NCBI GenBank assembly: GCA_907165275.2
Contig: OU015675.1
Span: forward strand, 4,481,501-4,545,500
Reading direction: 5' to 3'
Length of the DNA stretch: 64,000 nucleotides
DNA from: Zygaena filipendulae
Lineage: Eukaryota > Arthropoda > Insecta > Lepidoptera > Zygaenidae
The stretch's first letter is position 1; the number at the start of each line of letters is the position of its first letter. This document shows, piece after piece, positions 32,746 to 44,945 of the stretch. The translations under genes and the position numbers were made by a program. Under the pieces are notes generated by a model. That model did not search any database and had not been told where the DNA came from. It saw only the letters and a list, made by a program, of their open reading frames with translations.

Positions 32746-32991
32746 AATTGGACGCAGATAAGCAATAACAATATGTTAACCCACAAAATTAAGTAATTGA
32801 TACAGAATGATTTATTGTGAGGTAGAGAACGTTTTTAATGATGTTTTTACCTCATTACATTGTTTAAATATATAACAAAATGTTGAACATAAAAAAATCT
32901 TGACACAAAATGGCGCTAGAATTTTAAAACACGATTTACTCAAAATTTCTCCAGTGTGGGTTAACACACTATTGCTTATCTATGTCCAATT
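32746..32991. mobile_element. 246-bp MITE with AATTGGAC..AGATAAGCAATA ends
   Basis: Inverted arms of about 40 bp including ATAAGCAATA and GTTAACCCACA on both sides. Confidence 0.78.
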
Positions 32992-33117
32992 GGATGATAT
33001 AATATAAGTTGTCATTTCTCACCAGCCTCCTTACAATTATTGGTCAAATTGACAATATTTAATCGTTATCGCTACGGAAAACTAAAGAACTTATCGTCAT
33101 GTCACGTGGTCACGAAA

Positions 33118-33427
33118 AATTGACTCCGATCAAAAATATACTTGGACAGAAATGTTGTAAAATCCAATTACCTATATGGTATTTTGTTGAGATTTCAATT
33201 GTTTTAATCTGGCAACCCTGACTTTTCGCTTTGTGTAGCTGCACTAGTGACGCCCGGGGGTGTAATCTGTCAGCTAACAAGCGCTCCCGAACTGTGTTCT
33301 TGAGATAGTGAAAAATTCCTCTTTGTAAGTCGGTGTTGGAATGTTTAAAGTGGGACAATAATGCAAGAGCATCCTGTTCCTCATAGTCTGTATTTTTAAC
33401 AGACTCCAAAATAAGGTTCTCTGTTTT
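33118..33427 (-). pseudogene. Unassigned coding-like segment
   Basis: A minus-strand frame of about 100 codons with protein-like composition (KNTDYEEQDALALLSHFKHS, then LQRGIFHYLKNTVRERLLAD). I do not recognise it. Its end runs into CAGGGTTGCCAG, a sequence seen inverted near 32214, which looks like a transposon terminus. It may be a decayed transposon gene. Confidence 0.25.
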
Positions 33428-33959
33428 TAAGAATTACGTAATATAATTTTATGCAGGGAACGAAAGGATTTAATATTATATAAAATGCTAGCTGTTACCT
33501 CGTGGTTTCTTTCCTCCTCGGGAACTCTAAAAAGTTCAGTAGGTCCAGGGTCCTCTCTTACCAACATCCAAAAAAAATTTACAAATTTTACTTCTTTGTA
33601 ATATAAGTAATCAGTATAGATTACCTAGATTTGAAAGCACTTATTACATCTACAGATGTGTGGTTGGTTGTTCCATTCAAATTTGGTTATGATGTTGTAA
33701 AAATTTCAGTCTTGCTAACTCTTTGTTGCACAAGTGATGAAACATTGCGTTGTTGTACTATGCTTTTCAATTAGATTTTCTTTTCAATTTTATGTTCATG
33801 ATAAGTATTAGGCTGGGCTGTTGTTAGACATTTTTTGTGGTACATACAGAAAGATTGCCAATTGGTGCCAATTAGTATGAACTTGTAGTACGATCGTATT
33901 TCGTGATAGTATAACAAGCGAACTCATTTAATTACCAAGCGCCTAGCTTGTCTGCCACG

Positions 33960-33962
<3 letters not shown>

Positions 33963-34020
<58 letters not shown>

Positions 34021-34025
34021 TGTGT

Positions 34026-34065
<40 letters not shown>
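33963..34065 (+). repeat. GT dinucleotide microsatellite
   Basis: About 50 GT units with a few interruptions. Three open frames on both strands here are artefacts of the repeat. Confidence 0.97.
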
Positions 34066-34067
<2 letters not shown>

Positions 34068-34737
34068 CGAAGGATTGGCGCCGGGGCGGTGCGAAATACA
34101 AATCCAAATGACGAACATTCTGCAGAATTACCTACTTAATTATCAAAGAGTGTTTTAGCAAAAAATGCCAAAAACGCTCGCTTTTGACGACTTTGAATTA
34201 TTATTTTCTATATTTGAAATACCTACTGAATATTTATCATCAATAATGTTTACCTTATGTTAAATTCGATTTGTTTTTATGAAGAGTATAAGATATGATT
34301 TTTATATGAAGTAGCGCTAGTTTCACCCTTGTAAGGGTCTCAAGATCGCGCGAACTGTACAACTAGGTATGTAGGTACAACCAAAGACGCCGCAAGGCAT
34401 TTGGTAATGTTTGGGAAGGTGCTGCAGCTACGAATAAATAAATGGAGAAGGCATCCTTAAAAATATGGGTAATCGTGAAAATTAACATGTTATAATTTTG
34501 TAATGCCTCTTTCTTTTTGGGGGAGATAATATTAGTCCCCACTATGACTCTAATAAACTGACAAGCTTTTACTTAGCTATAAATTCTTAGGCTGTTCGAG
34601 GGTTGGTGACAGGGCTTTTCCGCTGTCTACGAAGTATTTGCACCGCTAAGTGAACTCTCTGTACTGAAAGTTGACTGACAGAGATGCCACTGTGGCATTA
34701 AGTCTGCCTTTTGTACCTTGATGTGCATGAAGTTTAA

Positions 34738-35015
34738 ATCTTCTATATAATAAAAATGAATCGCCAAATGTGTTGCTAAGCGCATAACTTCCAAACGACT
34801 GCACCAAATTGGATGATTGTTTTTTTTTTTGTGTTCATTATTGTCAGGACTTGTTCCTGTAGGAATTCCGAAACTCATGCGGGTGAATCTCCGAAACGGT
34901 TGAACCGATATTGACGGATTTTCCCTGCTGATGTTATAAGGAATACATTAGGCTACTTTGGAATTCCTGCGAGAATTCCGCAACTCACGCGTGTGAAACC
35001 GCGGGGCACAGCTAG
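34738..35015 (+). mobile_element. Two fused Helitron copies, subfamily of 29335
   Basis: GGAATTCCGAAACTCATGCG then a second GGAATTCCTGCGAGAATTCC, ending CCGCGGGGCACAGCTAG. Confidence 0.65.
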
Positions 35016-35679
35016 TAAATAAATAAATATGCATTATTATGATAATCATCATCATCATTTCATCTAAAGCAGCATGAGCCATGAACCGATGACTTGGTCG
35101 TGGGATGCCACTGTAGCGCAGGACTGGTCGTTGTATTTGGGGAGTCCCTCCCTCAACCTTTTCAAAGATTTTATCAAAGTCAAAGATTTTTGTTCGAAAT
35201 TGGTCTATGATCTATTAATCTTTGGTTCTTTTTGACGTTAATTTAATGAAAGCACACTTAAAATGGCCACCCTCACCGCGCTAAAGGAAGAAGTTGCTTA
35301 ACAAACTCAAAAATACTGATGTTGTATTCCGATTAACTGTTTGAGAACAAAATATTGTAACTGTTACCAATTAAAGATTTGTTAATAGTTACCATAGTAG
35401 ACGATGCACCAGCTGACGACACCTATTCACGAATACGACGTGCTCGTAAGCTCGTACTCACACGCCTCGCCTATGCGGCATGAAAGTGAAGTCTAGTAGT
35501 CGACTCTATCCTTAGTTTAACTACCTCATTATAACTAACTAGCTTGTAATCAGCATTATTAAGGTATATGTCAAATATTGACGCGGTGTGTTCCGGCAGG
35601 CTCACTTGAAATCGGTTCCCTTTTCAGGTTCGGTATGTTTACAATATTGGACTACGGAGTCAGTTAAAATCTGCTCTAG

Positions 35680-35831
35680 TAACCAAGTTGACATTAAAAA
35701 AACAAAGAACGGAATCGTTATGTCACGTAGTCATGCAAAACTGTACTTCTGATTGGACTTCTGATTGGTGACATGACGATTCGTTCCTCAGTTTTCTATG
35801 CGTTAACAATTGTAGATGTAAACTTGGCTTA
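35680..35831. mobile_element. 152-bp MITE with AACCAAGTTGACAT ends
   Basis: Left TAACCAAGTTGACAT pairs with right ATGTAAACTTGGCTTA; inner arms share GAACGRATCGTYATGTCAC. A partial relative lies near 33060-33110. Confidence 0.65.
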
Positions 35832-35899
35832 AGAGGCAAGTGAGTTGTGGTCACAAAAAAAGCAAGATTGTTTTTTTTTAAACTGCGGCTCGCTTGTAA

Positions 35900-36090
35900 T
35901 ATTTATGCATTTATTTATTTATTCCTTTATTGCACATAAAATAACAATGTTACAGTACCTAAAGGAGAAAGCAAATGGCGGTCTTATCGCATAGTTGCGA
36001 TCTCTTTCAGACAACCAATTATGCGAAAGGACCAATAAAGATACATACAGACACGGGCAAAGCGTTCCAAATATTATACTATATAAATAA
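35900..36090 (-). mobile_element. LINE 3' tail
   Basis: The minus strand reads GAAAGAGATCGCAACTATGC, GATAAGACCGCCATTTGC and a GCAATAAAGGAATAAATAAA tail, the same 3' UTR type as 10247. Confidence 0.65.
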
Positions 36091-36214
36091 ATAAACTACA
36101 CAATACTTAACTATATAAAATCACTACATACCACAGATAATATACATACCAACAACCTATACTCATGCAGCACATACATTGACATTTTAGTGTAGTCCCA
36201 AAATTTTACTAACC

Positions 36215-36840
36215 TTGTAACGTGGTGCTGACGCCCATGGAGGTAGTACGTTCTTTTTTCATCTAAATTCAAAATTTCTTTTTCTTGGGCGTCGGCGTTA
36301 TTGTTTTGTTTCTCTTTCGGATTCTTTCACGCTGCATAAAGCAACAACGCGCACCTGATTCTATTTTCTATAACATTAATTAAATACCTACATATATGTA
36401 TAATTATAAATACATATTAAAATACTTTAATTGAACATCAATATATTACAAAAGGAAGCTGTAAACTAAACAGGAATTTAATATTTTTATACTTTATTTG
36501 TACATTCTATTATGATATTTGTAAGCCTTGATTCAGGTCTCGTGTAATGTTTTTATATCACTTACTGGTCTTTTGTGATGTGGCGTGAGACCTGGACGGC
36601 TGTCGGGAGGGATTTCATGGCTATGAATGATTCCAGCTTCCTTCTTTGGATATCAAAACTACTTTCTTCAACTCGAAACTTGAAAACCTTTGGATCTTCT
36701 GCTGTTCCTGTTCCTTCTTCTTCCTGATCTTTGCGTCCTGGCCAACGCCACTGCAGCTTCAGACTCTACGTCTACCACGCGAAGGCCAGTGATTATTTTG
36801 TACATATTTAAACTTTCTCTTAGATTCTGTACTGATTACC
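36215..36840 (-). pseudogene. Unassigned coding-like remnants
   Basis: Two minus-strand stretches look coding but have no shared frame: ESLNMYKIITGLRVVDVESE (36820-36760) leading to a Glu/Lys-rich part with VFKFRVEESSFDIQRRKLES in another frame, and DAQEKEILNLDEKRTYYLHG (36295-36235) ending at a donor-like ACAAG/GTTAGT. Not recognised; possibly a broken transposon-linked gene. Confidence 0.25.
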
Positions 36841-37655
36841 TACACTAAATTATAAATTTATGAACCGAATTTTTCTCACGACCCGTTTCAACCTTCTACC
36901 GGCACAGCAAGAATACCTAATACCTACATCTTGCGTATATATGGGCATCGATTCGCGGCTCGTGCCCCGCGCCCCGGTCTTCCGTCTTGGTTCATTAGAG
37001 GCGATTAATCACCGCTCCCGGGCCCGGTTGACCTTGGGCCTAGTTGTAGCTAGTTCGACGGTGTTTGGCACGTATTTATTATATTCGCAACTCTTTGACG
37101 AGTAACCAAAGTATTGACACAGTGAATCTATTCTGAATTCTCGTAGATAGACGTGTCAATAGTTTTATTCTCTTATTCTCCTAGGTTGTAACTATAAGCG
37201 GTTTAAGCTGTGCATTGATCCGTCAGTCAGCCATTCAGGAAAAAGCATTTTATGCAGAGCATAAGTATAGATAATAAGTATCATGAAAAATCGCTAAATA
37301 ACAGTAGCAGAACGTTAAACTAATATTTCTTCAATTTAAGAAGTTAAAAGGGAAGCAGACCATCGATAGCCGGTCTCGAGACGGAACGATCGATTCACCA
37401 AAAAAAGAGCATCCATTTAGAATTCACTGAAGCGAAGTTCAAATAGTAATTCCAAAAGGAAACGTCGAAGGATTGCCAAATTCGTAGCAACGTGCCTTCC
37501 TTAAATTTAATAATAAAAAAAAAATAAAGAAAATAAACATGGGGACAGTACTGAAATCGTTATCAACGAGTCTCAGTTCAGGTAAAAGGTTCCGTATACG
37601 AATGTTTTTTAGACCTAATGAATAATAGAAGTAGCGTACATCGGATTAAATCGTA

Positions 37656-37857
37656 TCCTTACCAATATTATAAACGCGAAAATTTGTATGTATGGATGAA
37701 CGGACGTTTTTACTCTTTCACGCAAAACTATTGAATGGATTTCATGAAACTTTACAATAACTTTACTTCAGAATAACAGATAGGGTAGGTACTTTTTTTT
37801 CTGGAATTCCCACGGAAACTCTAAAATTAACGCGGGTGAAACCGCGGGAACAACTAG
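37656..37857 (+). mobile_element. Helitron, GGAT subfamily
   Basis: TCCTTACCAATATTATAAAC start, one GGAT unit, GCGGGAACAACTAG end. Confidence 0.78.
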
Positions 37858-38993
37858 TACATAATATACAAAGTATAAGAATAACATCGAGATATTAACT
37901 TTTTTAAATTATTATAATTAAACTTCAAATACAAGATTTAATCACAATCGTTAAGGCCGTTTTCAAAAATTGGATAAGAAAAATAAAGATTAATAGTTAT
38001 AAAGAATAATGAATTATTATGATTTTGTTATCAATAAAGATGAATAGTTTTTATTTTATGGTACTCTAGAGTTGGTTGCGAAAAAAATAATCTTGTATAA
38101 TTTTTTTGCATTTTTATTGTATATTAATTAACATATTGACAATCTTCCCATCGTCCTATCATAATGTTAAAGATGCAGAAAGTCTAAACTTTTAAAGTCT
38201 AAAGAATCTAAGCAACTTTTTACGATAATAAATAAAAGAGTATAGGTACCTACCCTAAAAAAATCGCTTGAGTTAATCCGCGAGTGACAAACTAGTGCTT
38301 TAATAAATTTATTAGGCAAGGGAACCCCAAAATCCCTTATCGTGTTAATGCTAGGTCTCAGGTATCACCTTAAGGGAGTTCTGTCTAAAACTTGAGATTG
38401 TGTTGTTGGAACATCAAGTTATTCTTGAGATCTTGTTAGGACTAAGTGTCAAAGTTGGGCTTTAACGACTGTATTTTATAATATCAGCATAATACGTAGG
38501 TACCTATATACTCACACAGCACACTTATCTTACAGTTTGTAGTTAATACTTACAGAAGGTACCTAGGTATGGACTCTTTCTTTCTTTTTACTTCTATTTG
38601 ACTTTCGCATATAATGCATTAAGCCAGTTTTAAGTATAGTAAGTTAGTTAAATGCACAAATTAGCTTTTAGCATCGTTGTACGGTTTGAACTTGCAGGCC
38701 ATGGTACTGAATGGACTACAAGAACTTTCTCCGAGCCCTTGGAGGACACCGAAGAAATCAGCTCGAAATGTCAAATATCGCATATCCTCTTGAGCACACA
38801 AAAAACCGTCACTGTGAAAATTATTGTCCAGTACAGTTGACACGAAAATAAATGACCGAACTGCCATCTTTGATTCCCGCCAAAAAACTCCGTATGGATC
38901 ATGGACCAATTAAATAGTATGGACGCTTACTTGCACTTCTGTCGCCTTGGTCAAGCACGGATACAGGGAGGTTCAATTGCTTTATTTTTCACT
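37858..38993. other. Intergenic DNA
   Basis: AT-rich. Opposed 62- and 82-codon frames near 38660-38900 carry no recognised motif. Confidence 0.35.
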
Positions 38994-39075
38994 AGTAGGT
39001 CGATCCTCGACGGTTTCACCCGCGTTAATTTCAAAGTTCCCGCGCGAATTTTGGAATAAATAATGTATAAAAAGT
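38994..39075 (-). mobile_element. Helitron 3' fragment
   Basis: GACGGTTTCACCCGCGTTAA and AAAGTTCCCGCGCGAATTTT; the rest is missing. Confidence 0.5.
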
Positions 39076-39119
39076 AGTCATGGCTGTAGCACCACCCACT
39101 CTGTAGTACTTTTATTCTT

Positions 39120-39250
39120 AATTATAGTCACGGTTGCCTGGAAGAAATTGCTTTCTAGCAATAAGGCCGGGCGGCCTACTAGAAGGTATAAATTATACCA
39201 TTGCCGACTTATTTCTTCCGTGGTCTTATCGCTAGGATCACGGAACTGTT
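39120..39250 (+). mobile_element. LINE 3' UTR fragment
   Basis: CCTGGAAGAAATTGCTTTCT then AGCAATAAGGCCGGGCGGCC, relative of the 10247 tail, with a small palindromic insertion. Confidence 0.5.
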
Positions 39251-39398
39251 CTTTTTGTGGTCTGATCGATCAGCTCACAGATTTTCAGCCAGGACCTGTA
39301 TGACCTGACTGTAGTTCCTTAGTTTACATACCGTACTCCTTTCTTAAAACTTTAATAGTTTGTAAACAGTGCGTGTTTATCTATAGTTTTATTCAAAG

Positions 39399-39443
39399 TA
39401 TTTTACCAAATACTAAGTCATATTTTACCAAATACTAAGTCAT
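39399..39443 (+). repeat. 22-bp direct duplication
   Basis: TATTTTACCAAATACTAAGT followed at once by an identical copy. Confidence 0.85.
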
Positions 39444-39754
39444 TTGCGTTTTTTATATAGCACATTTCTTTAAAATAATACGCAAGCTAAGCTAAAACTC
39501 AAATGATTCTCTCAACAAAAAAAAAACAGTCAAGAAGAAATATGGCTAAATAAATTTGTGCTAAGTAAAACGTATGCTGGCTCGAAGCAAACACCCGCGA
39601 GTCCGCTGGGAGCTTCAATAACGATGCCATTGACCGTATGAATCTGTATTTATTACAAAGCTTTATAAGTATAATGCAACGTAGTAAAACCGTTATATGA
39701 CTGCTTATCAGCGACGCCGTATCCAATCGACAGCTCCTACACATAAAGTCTTAC

Positions 39755-40106
39755 CAGTAGCTAGACATTTTTACTGAAAATCTGATTTTATTCTTATTGT
39801 AGTAACGAAAATAAGCTCTATAGGTACATCCCTGAAATTGAAATCTTCACATTGTTAATAACTAGCAATTTTTTTATTAGAATTATTTTTGGCAAAAGTG
39901 CTTAACTAATCAACATAATAGAGGTAGTTTTAAAATTGAATTTATTTTTAGTAAATATTAATCAATATATAGTGGTAATTTTAATTTTAAGGTAGGCAGC
40001 AACTAAGGATTTACACTCAATTTTTAGTAATTACATAAATATAATTTTAAATGCCCATACTGAAAACTTTCATAATCTTTACAGGCTTATGCGTGGGAGG
40101 GGTTAA
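39755..40106. repeat. Diverged dispersed repeat, copy 2
   Basis: Partner of 7728-8036, in the same orientation, with several small insertions and deletions. Confidence 0.6.
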
Positions 40107-41134
40107 AAAAATCTGGTTCACATGTCACTCTTTTCATCACCTTCGATACGAAAAAACAGCTAAATCCTTGCTAGTGATAGTGGTCATACTTACTCAAAAA
40201 GAAAAAAAAATTGTGGATCAAAGATAATCACTAAGTTTATGAACATTCGCAGGATGCGAAGGTATAAGTTTTGTCGTTTATTTTTGTTTATATAGATACT
40301 GTTTATTTGTAGAACAGCTAGTGACTGCAAAATCTTTCTTGAACACCTAAGAAATCAGCTCAAAACAAATTCGTGTAATATTTGAATGCACATTTAAAAT
40401 ACCAGAGCAAATCCATGTCGTAGCCATGACACAACATACTTCTGTATCCGGAAAAAAAAATCGTTTAATTTTGATTTCAGCGACGTAAAAAGATTCTAAG
40501 TGGCCCATTTAAAAAGTCATTCGTGGGATGTCACTCAAACGAAAACATCACGGTCGGTGCTTGGGTGTGCTCAAAAAAGGGGTTTTTCTTAGCAAAATGA
40601 TAAATGAGCAGACAACAAAATTTCCTATTCTTTGTGAGACGGGACAAAAGCTCTTTGTAAACAATGCCAATTTGAACAAGCGTATACTGTGCCGTCCTTG
40701 GGTTCCTTACAACAATCTGTGGAACTACTACGAAAAACTCACAAACACAATAGGTCAATTATTATTTTAGAAGTGAAACTTTTTTGGGCGCAGTGGGAGA
40801 AAGTTTTTGTAACCGTTCTGGCTCAAAAATACATTATAAGTTGAATGAGAAATGTGGCATGTTATAATATACTACGACCGCTTGGGTGCCGGTTCAAACC
40901 TCATGGTTTCTTTATGAACTTTACATGTTTTTCTTTATAAAACTTGAAACTGATAAAAAAGTCAATAGCTAGAAATACTCAAGCGCGTCAGATTACGATT
41001 ACTGAAAAGTGCAATGCATATGAATAATCATCAAAACCCAGTAGGTCCCAACGACGCTCGAGTAAATCCTCATTTAGGATCGTTAACTGCGCGACTCGAC
41101 ATGTTCGTGCGCAAGCGCAACTTATTTCGCGCAC

Positions 41135-41203
41135 GTTGCTATGGCAACTAGACGTTGCTATTTAGAAATGCGAGCTGGCCAGACAGAACGTTGCTATGGC
41201 AAC
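41135..41203. promoter_or_regulatory. Pair of RFX X-box-like palindromes
   Basis: GTTGCTATGGCAAC occurs at 41135-41148 and 41190-41203, with a half copy between. It differs by one base from the RFX consensus GTTGCCATGGCAAC. No gene can be attached to it. Confidence 0.3.
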
Positions 41204-41509
41204 ACGAGGTCGGTATTTACAATAGGCAATGCAGAGATAACAATTAGTTCCTGCGCACCAATGACATTCTATGTATGTATTAAAGGAGGCACACTATACG
41301 TTGCGTCTTGTCGCCGCGACTTCACCGCGAACGAACAAGCGCGCTCCGACTCCCCTACGAGTCTGACGACTGACGCCAAGTGTGCGGAGCTTTGAACAAA
41401 ATATATGAAAATTGTAGTCTGCAGCCTGTCGTCGCGTCTAGTCGTCGAGCTATCGCTGCGTCGCTGCCGCGTGTCGCATAGTGTGCGTTGCGTCGAAGCT
41501 GACACACAC
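41204..41509. other. GC-rich unassigned segment
   Basis: Dense CGTCGCG-type sequence with overlapping frames on both strands; looks like an uncharacterised repeat or a promoter-like island. Confidence 0.3.
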
Positions 41510-41598
41510 ACTTTTTTATCCCGGAATTCCCGCGGGAACTCCAAAATTACCGCGGGAACTCCGAAATTACCGCGGATGAAACCGCAGGGAACAGCTAG
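41510..41598 (+). mobile_element. Helitron 3' end with duplicated hairpin region
   Basis: GGGAACTCCRAAATTACCGC appears twice in tandem before AACAGCTAG. Confidence 0.7.
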
Positions 41599-42550
41599 TT
41601 CTTATAGTTAGTTACTTATAAAAGTAGACAGATTTTACAAATTACCATATCTAAATATGTTTTATTTCTCAGATTAAGGTCATCATATTAATAAAACACG
41701 TCCTACAAAATTATTAACTAGAATGTTTGCTTAATATTACAATGTATTACTTGAAAATATTTGTGAAGACCTAATTGATAATCAGTTTACTGACTGAGTA
41801 ATTAATCAAAGCAAACTCTGAAGCGATCCAACGAACTAAGAAATTTTGCGATAGCTGCAATATCTCAAGTTTTAATTGAGAAACTTAAAAACTTCATTAC
41901 TACCATAAAATAGTGGTGTAATTAAGATTTTACCTTTGCAATTTCGCCTGGCGTTTTATTCTTTTATTTCCAAAAGCATTGGTGTAAGTATACGTGTTTG
42001 CTTTGCCAGGATGTGGCTTCGATGCCTGCGGCAGGACAATGATTAATATTGAGGTTTACGCGGAGTGTTTCGTATCATAAATAGGTTGCGTAATATTTGC
42101 AAAAAAAATAAATATATATATAAGTATATAATCAGTTATCTGGTAACCTACACTTCTTGATTAATGAAGTGGTTCTTTATACAACATTCTTCAAACTACA
42201 TTAGCTCTCGAGAATAATGATTTTTACTTTTTTTACTTTGAGTTCAGTTATAGCTGTTATAGTTTCACTATCGGCAAAATGCCCATCTGTGAGAGTGTCA
42301 CCCACAAATGGTTAGGTGAAGATATCGTGACACACGGCCGCTAAGAGTCCTGATTCACACGAGTAGAAATCATGATCATCATAATATCACGCCATAAAAA
42401 TTGTTCTCCCCCACGTGTCTAAACTAAATTAACTAATAATTAAATCTACAAAATATAAATTTTAAATTAGATTTACAAAAAAAAATGTGTAATGCGGCCG
42501 CTAACTCGTAACTCGGTACGCCATCTTGGACTGGATTTATTCCAGTTCTA

Positions 42551-42671
42551 GGGTGGTATTTTTGAATTGTTCGAATTACTTCGCATATGAATGCTTAGAA
42601 AACATACATATTCGCATGTTAATCCTGCGATTTAATGTGCGAGTAATTCGAACCATTCAAAAATACGGCCC
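42551..42671. mobile_element. 121-bp foldback MITE, second GGGCCGTATT copy
   Basis: Arms match 12663-12809 (TATTTTTGAATYGYTCGAAT) and the flanks are CTA and CTG. Confidence 0.75.
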
Positions 42672-42910
42672 CTGTAGTCTTAACGGCCAGTACATTTGTC
42701 TCGCCGCCGCGCGGTCTCTCTCGAGATATTTGCATTACCGCACGATAGTTGTGCAAATACTAGGCAATTAATTGGTAGTTCGCATCGACCACAATTTGCT
42801 CGTGGCTTTGGGAATAATGGCTTGACGAGTTTTTTTATAGGCACATGATTGTTGTATTCGTTAGAATCACGTTCATTTTGTATTTATAGATCACCGGCTT
42901 ACTGTTAAGA

Positions 42911-43126
42911 CTAGCTGTCCCGCGCGGTTTCACCCGCGATAATTTCGGAGTTCCCGCGGAATCGTTCCACTTTTCACCACCTTAGGGGTAGAATTTTCAA
43001 AAATCCTTTCCTTTCATACAAAGAACACACCCTCCAAGTTTCAGGTCTCTATGGTCAGCGGTTTAGGCTTTGCGTTGATCCGTCAGTCAGTTATTCAGGA
43101 CAAAGCATTTTATATGTATATATACT
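42911..43126 (-). mobile_element. Helitron, subfamily of 56875
   Basis: CTAGCTGTCCCGCGCGG 3' end; body has GGTCTCTATGGTCAGCGG and AGGACAAAGCATTTTATA, shared with 56875 in complement. Confidence 0.62.
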
Positions 43127-43129
43127 AAC

Positions 43130-43318
43130 TGTAGCTATCCCGCGCGGTTTCACCCGCGTTAATTTTGGAGATCCCGCTGCAATTCCGGAATAAAAAGGAT
43201 CCTGTGTCCTTTTCTGTACCCGTGACAATGTGTATGTGCGTATACTTTCATGACGATAGGTTGAAAAGTTTAGATGTGAAATAACAGACGGACAGTTACC
43301 TTCGCATTTATAACATTA
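43130..43318 (-). mobile_element. Helitron (Lep1-like), directly after the previous one
   Basis: GTAGCTATCCCGCGCGG 3' end and CCGTGACAATGTGTATG body. Confidence 0.62.
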
Positions 43319-43709
43319 GAATTGACTGGTATGAACTTATTTTTATTGAGCAAGTCACACCTCTTTTACTGTGGTAAACAGGCAACCATAGCACCTAGTA
43401 TTTTTGGCAAAAAAAAAAACAAAACGGAATTTGCTCATCTTTCCGTCAGCTTTGGGTCTCCTTATGGCGAGTGTACGCGTGGATCGACAAACAAGTCGTT
43501 ACCATTTTATCTGAATGTTGACCCGTTGATAGCAGACTCGTCGGCGCCGGCCCACCGTTACATCATCCCCTTTGTTCCAACCAAACTCACTGTTTAGTAC
43601 TAATACGCTGTTTTCAGTGGATTAGTATGGATGAAACATTCCATCCCAAACAAACCTCGCTTGCAGATTAGTCCCCTTGGCAAAGTTGACAATCTATAAT
43701 GACGATTAT

Positions 43710-43965
43710 GACGACCCGATTGGCGCAGTAGGTCACCGTGCTTACCCGTTAATCCAGAGGTTCCGTGTTCGATTCCCGGTGGGGGCGGACTTCGAACGAA
43801 CTTTCTGAGCGTGTTTATATTCTATATAGTATGATATATATTATTATGTAATAATATGTACGTAGTATAAACCATGTTTGCTTGGTTTCCACGATACAAG
43901 CTTACAGCTTAGTGTGGGATTAGGTAGATCTGTGTGATGTGAAGTGGATTATTATTATTATTCAT
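43710..43965 (+). mobile_element. tRNA-derived SINE (family 1), full length
   Basis: GACGACCCGATTGG start, A box TGGCGCAGTAGG matching the Pol III consensus, B box TGTTCGATTCC, body GCTTGGTTTCCACGATACAA and an ATT-rich tail. Matches 5771-6026. Confidence 0.82.
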
Positions 43966-44051
43966 TTATTTATATATACCTGAATTTTAGGCTTGCTTAA
44001 ATGCCACTTCTTACTGAAATTTGTATGTACCTAGTTGACCGTAAATCAGGA

Positions 44052-44288
44052 GGGCTATTATGTAACTTTTGTTTCTATCATTTTTCGGTTGCAATCAAAA
44101 ACAGGGTGGTTTAGCGATTACAATATGCACGTTTTAACATCTACAATATCTATAGCAATTAACCAAAATAAACAAACTTCAAAAGCTGAAAATTAGTAGA
44201 AAGTCTATACATGATTAATTAATCACAAAATGGCTATTTTTCTGATAGAAACTGAAATATGATAGCAACAAAAGTTACGTAGGTAATA
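44052..44288. mobile_element. MITE family B, copy 1
   Basis: Inverted ends GGGCTATTATGTAACTTTTG and, reversed, CCTATTACCTACGTAACTTT, paired over about 35 bp. Its right end runs directly into MITE A copy 3. Confidence 0.72.
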
Positions 44289-44606
44289 GGGATATTGACA
44301 ACTTTTGAAAATCAAAATTTTAATTAGTCCGTCTTTTAGAAAATTAAAAATCAATAGACACGTATTTTTTTATTTTTCAATTAAATGAAAATGCACAGAG
44401 ATAAAGCACATTAAAGTTTAGGGCTCGTGACGTCACTTACCGCTACAAGCCACCATACAAACTGCACTAGTTAGAGACGTCGCGCGAAATTTCAACTCAA
44501 TGTATCGCTGTTATTTTTTGATTACGTAAAAAAAGTAAAAATACGTGTCCAATATTTTTTATTAATCTACAAGGCGGACTAAAAAAAATATTAGTCAAAT
44601 AGCCTA
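44287..44606 (-). mobile_element. MITE family A, copy 3
   Basis: Reverse orientation, ends TAGGGATATTGAC / GTCAAATAGCCTA; both internal CRE-like sites present, one mutated (GACGTCGCG). Confidence 0.8.
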
Positions 44607-44730
44607 TTGCCCTGCAGGAGAAACTGCATACTAATTACTAGTGTAATTTCTTGAGTATTTCCATGTAATATAACGTTCTGTTTGATATTACACATTAGAG
44701 CGTCTCTATTTTTGAGTAAATGCTCTAGTC

Positions 44731-44926
44731 CAGTGGTGGGCAAACTTTCTTCATGAAGGGCCAGAAAGTTGATGGAATTTCAAAGGAGGGTTATAATTAA
44801 AGAAAAAATGTACCGCGACTACGTGACTTAACTAGTCTAGCTGGCTCCTTTACCTATGCATGACCGTCAACATTTAATTACTATACATTTCAAAGGACTG
44901 CCGCGGGCCGTATTTTCCCACCGCTG
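44731..44926. mobile_element. hAT-type MITE, 196 bp
   Basis: Ends CAGTGGTGGGCAAA and, reversed, CAGCGGTGGGAAAA, flanked by 8-bp duplications CTCTAGTC / CTCTTGTC (7 of 8 identical). Both are hallmarks of hAT elements. Confidence 0.85.
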
Positions 44927-44945
44927 CTCTTGTCTATGGTTCCAT

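Noticed and set aside
32214..33220. A 1-kb hAT element with CAGGGTTGCCA ends
   Set aside because: The 11-bp ends are inverted, but the flanking 8-mers (AGACTAAC and ACTTTTCG) do not match and the arms do not extend.
33924..34158. Three overlapping open frames of 63-64 codons
   Set aside because: They are translations of the GT microsatellite.
36860..37105. 81-codon plus-strand frame as a gene
   Set aside because: GC-richer than its surroundings but with no domain, signal peptide or splice support.
43710..43790. A functional tRNA gene
   Set aside because: Good A and B boxes, but the sequence continues as a SINE body found elsewhere in the window and does not close a cloverleaf.
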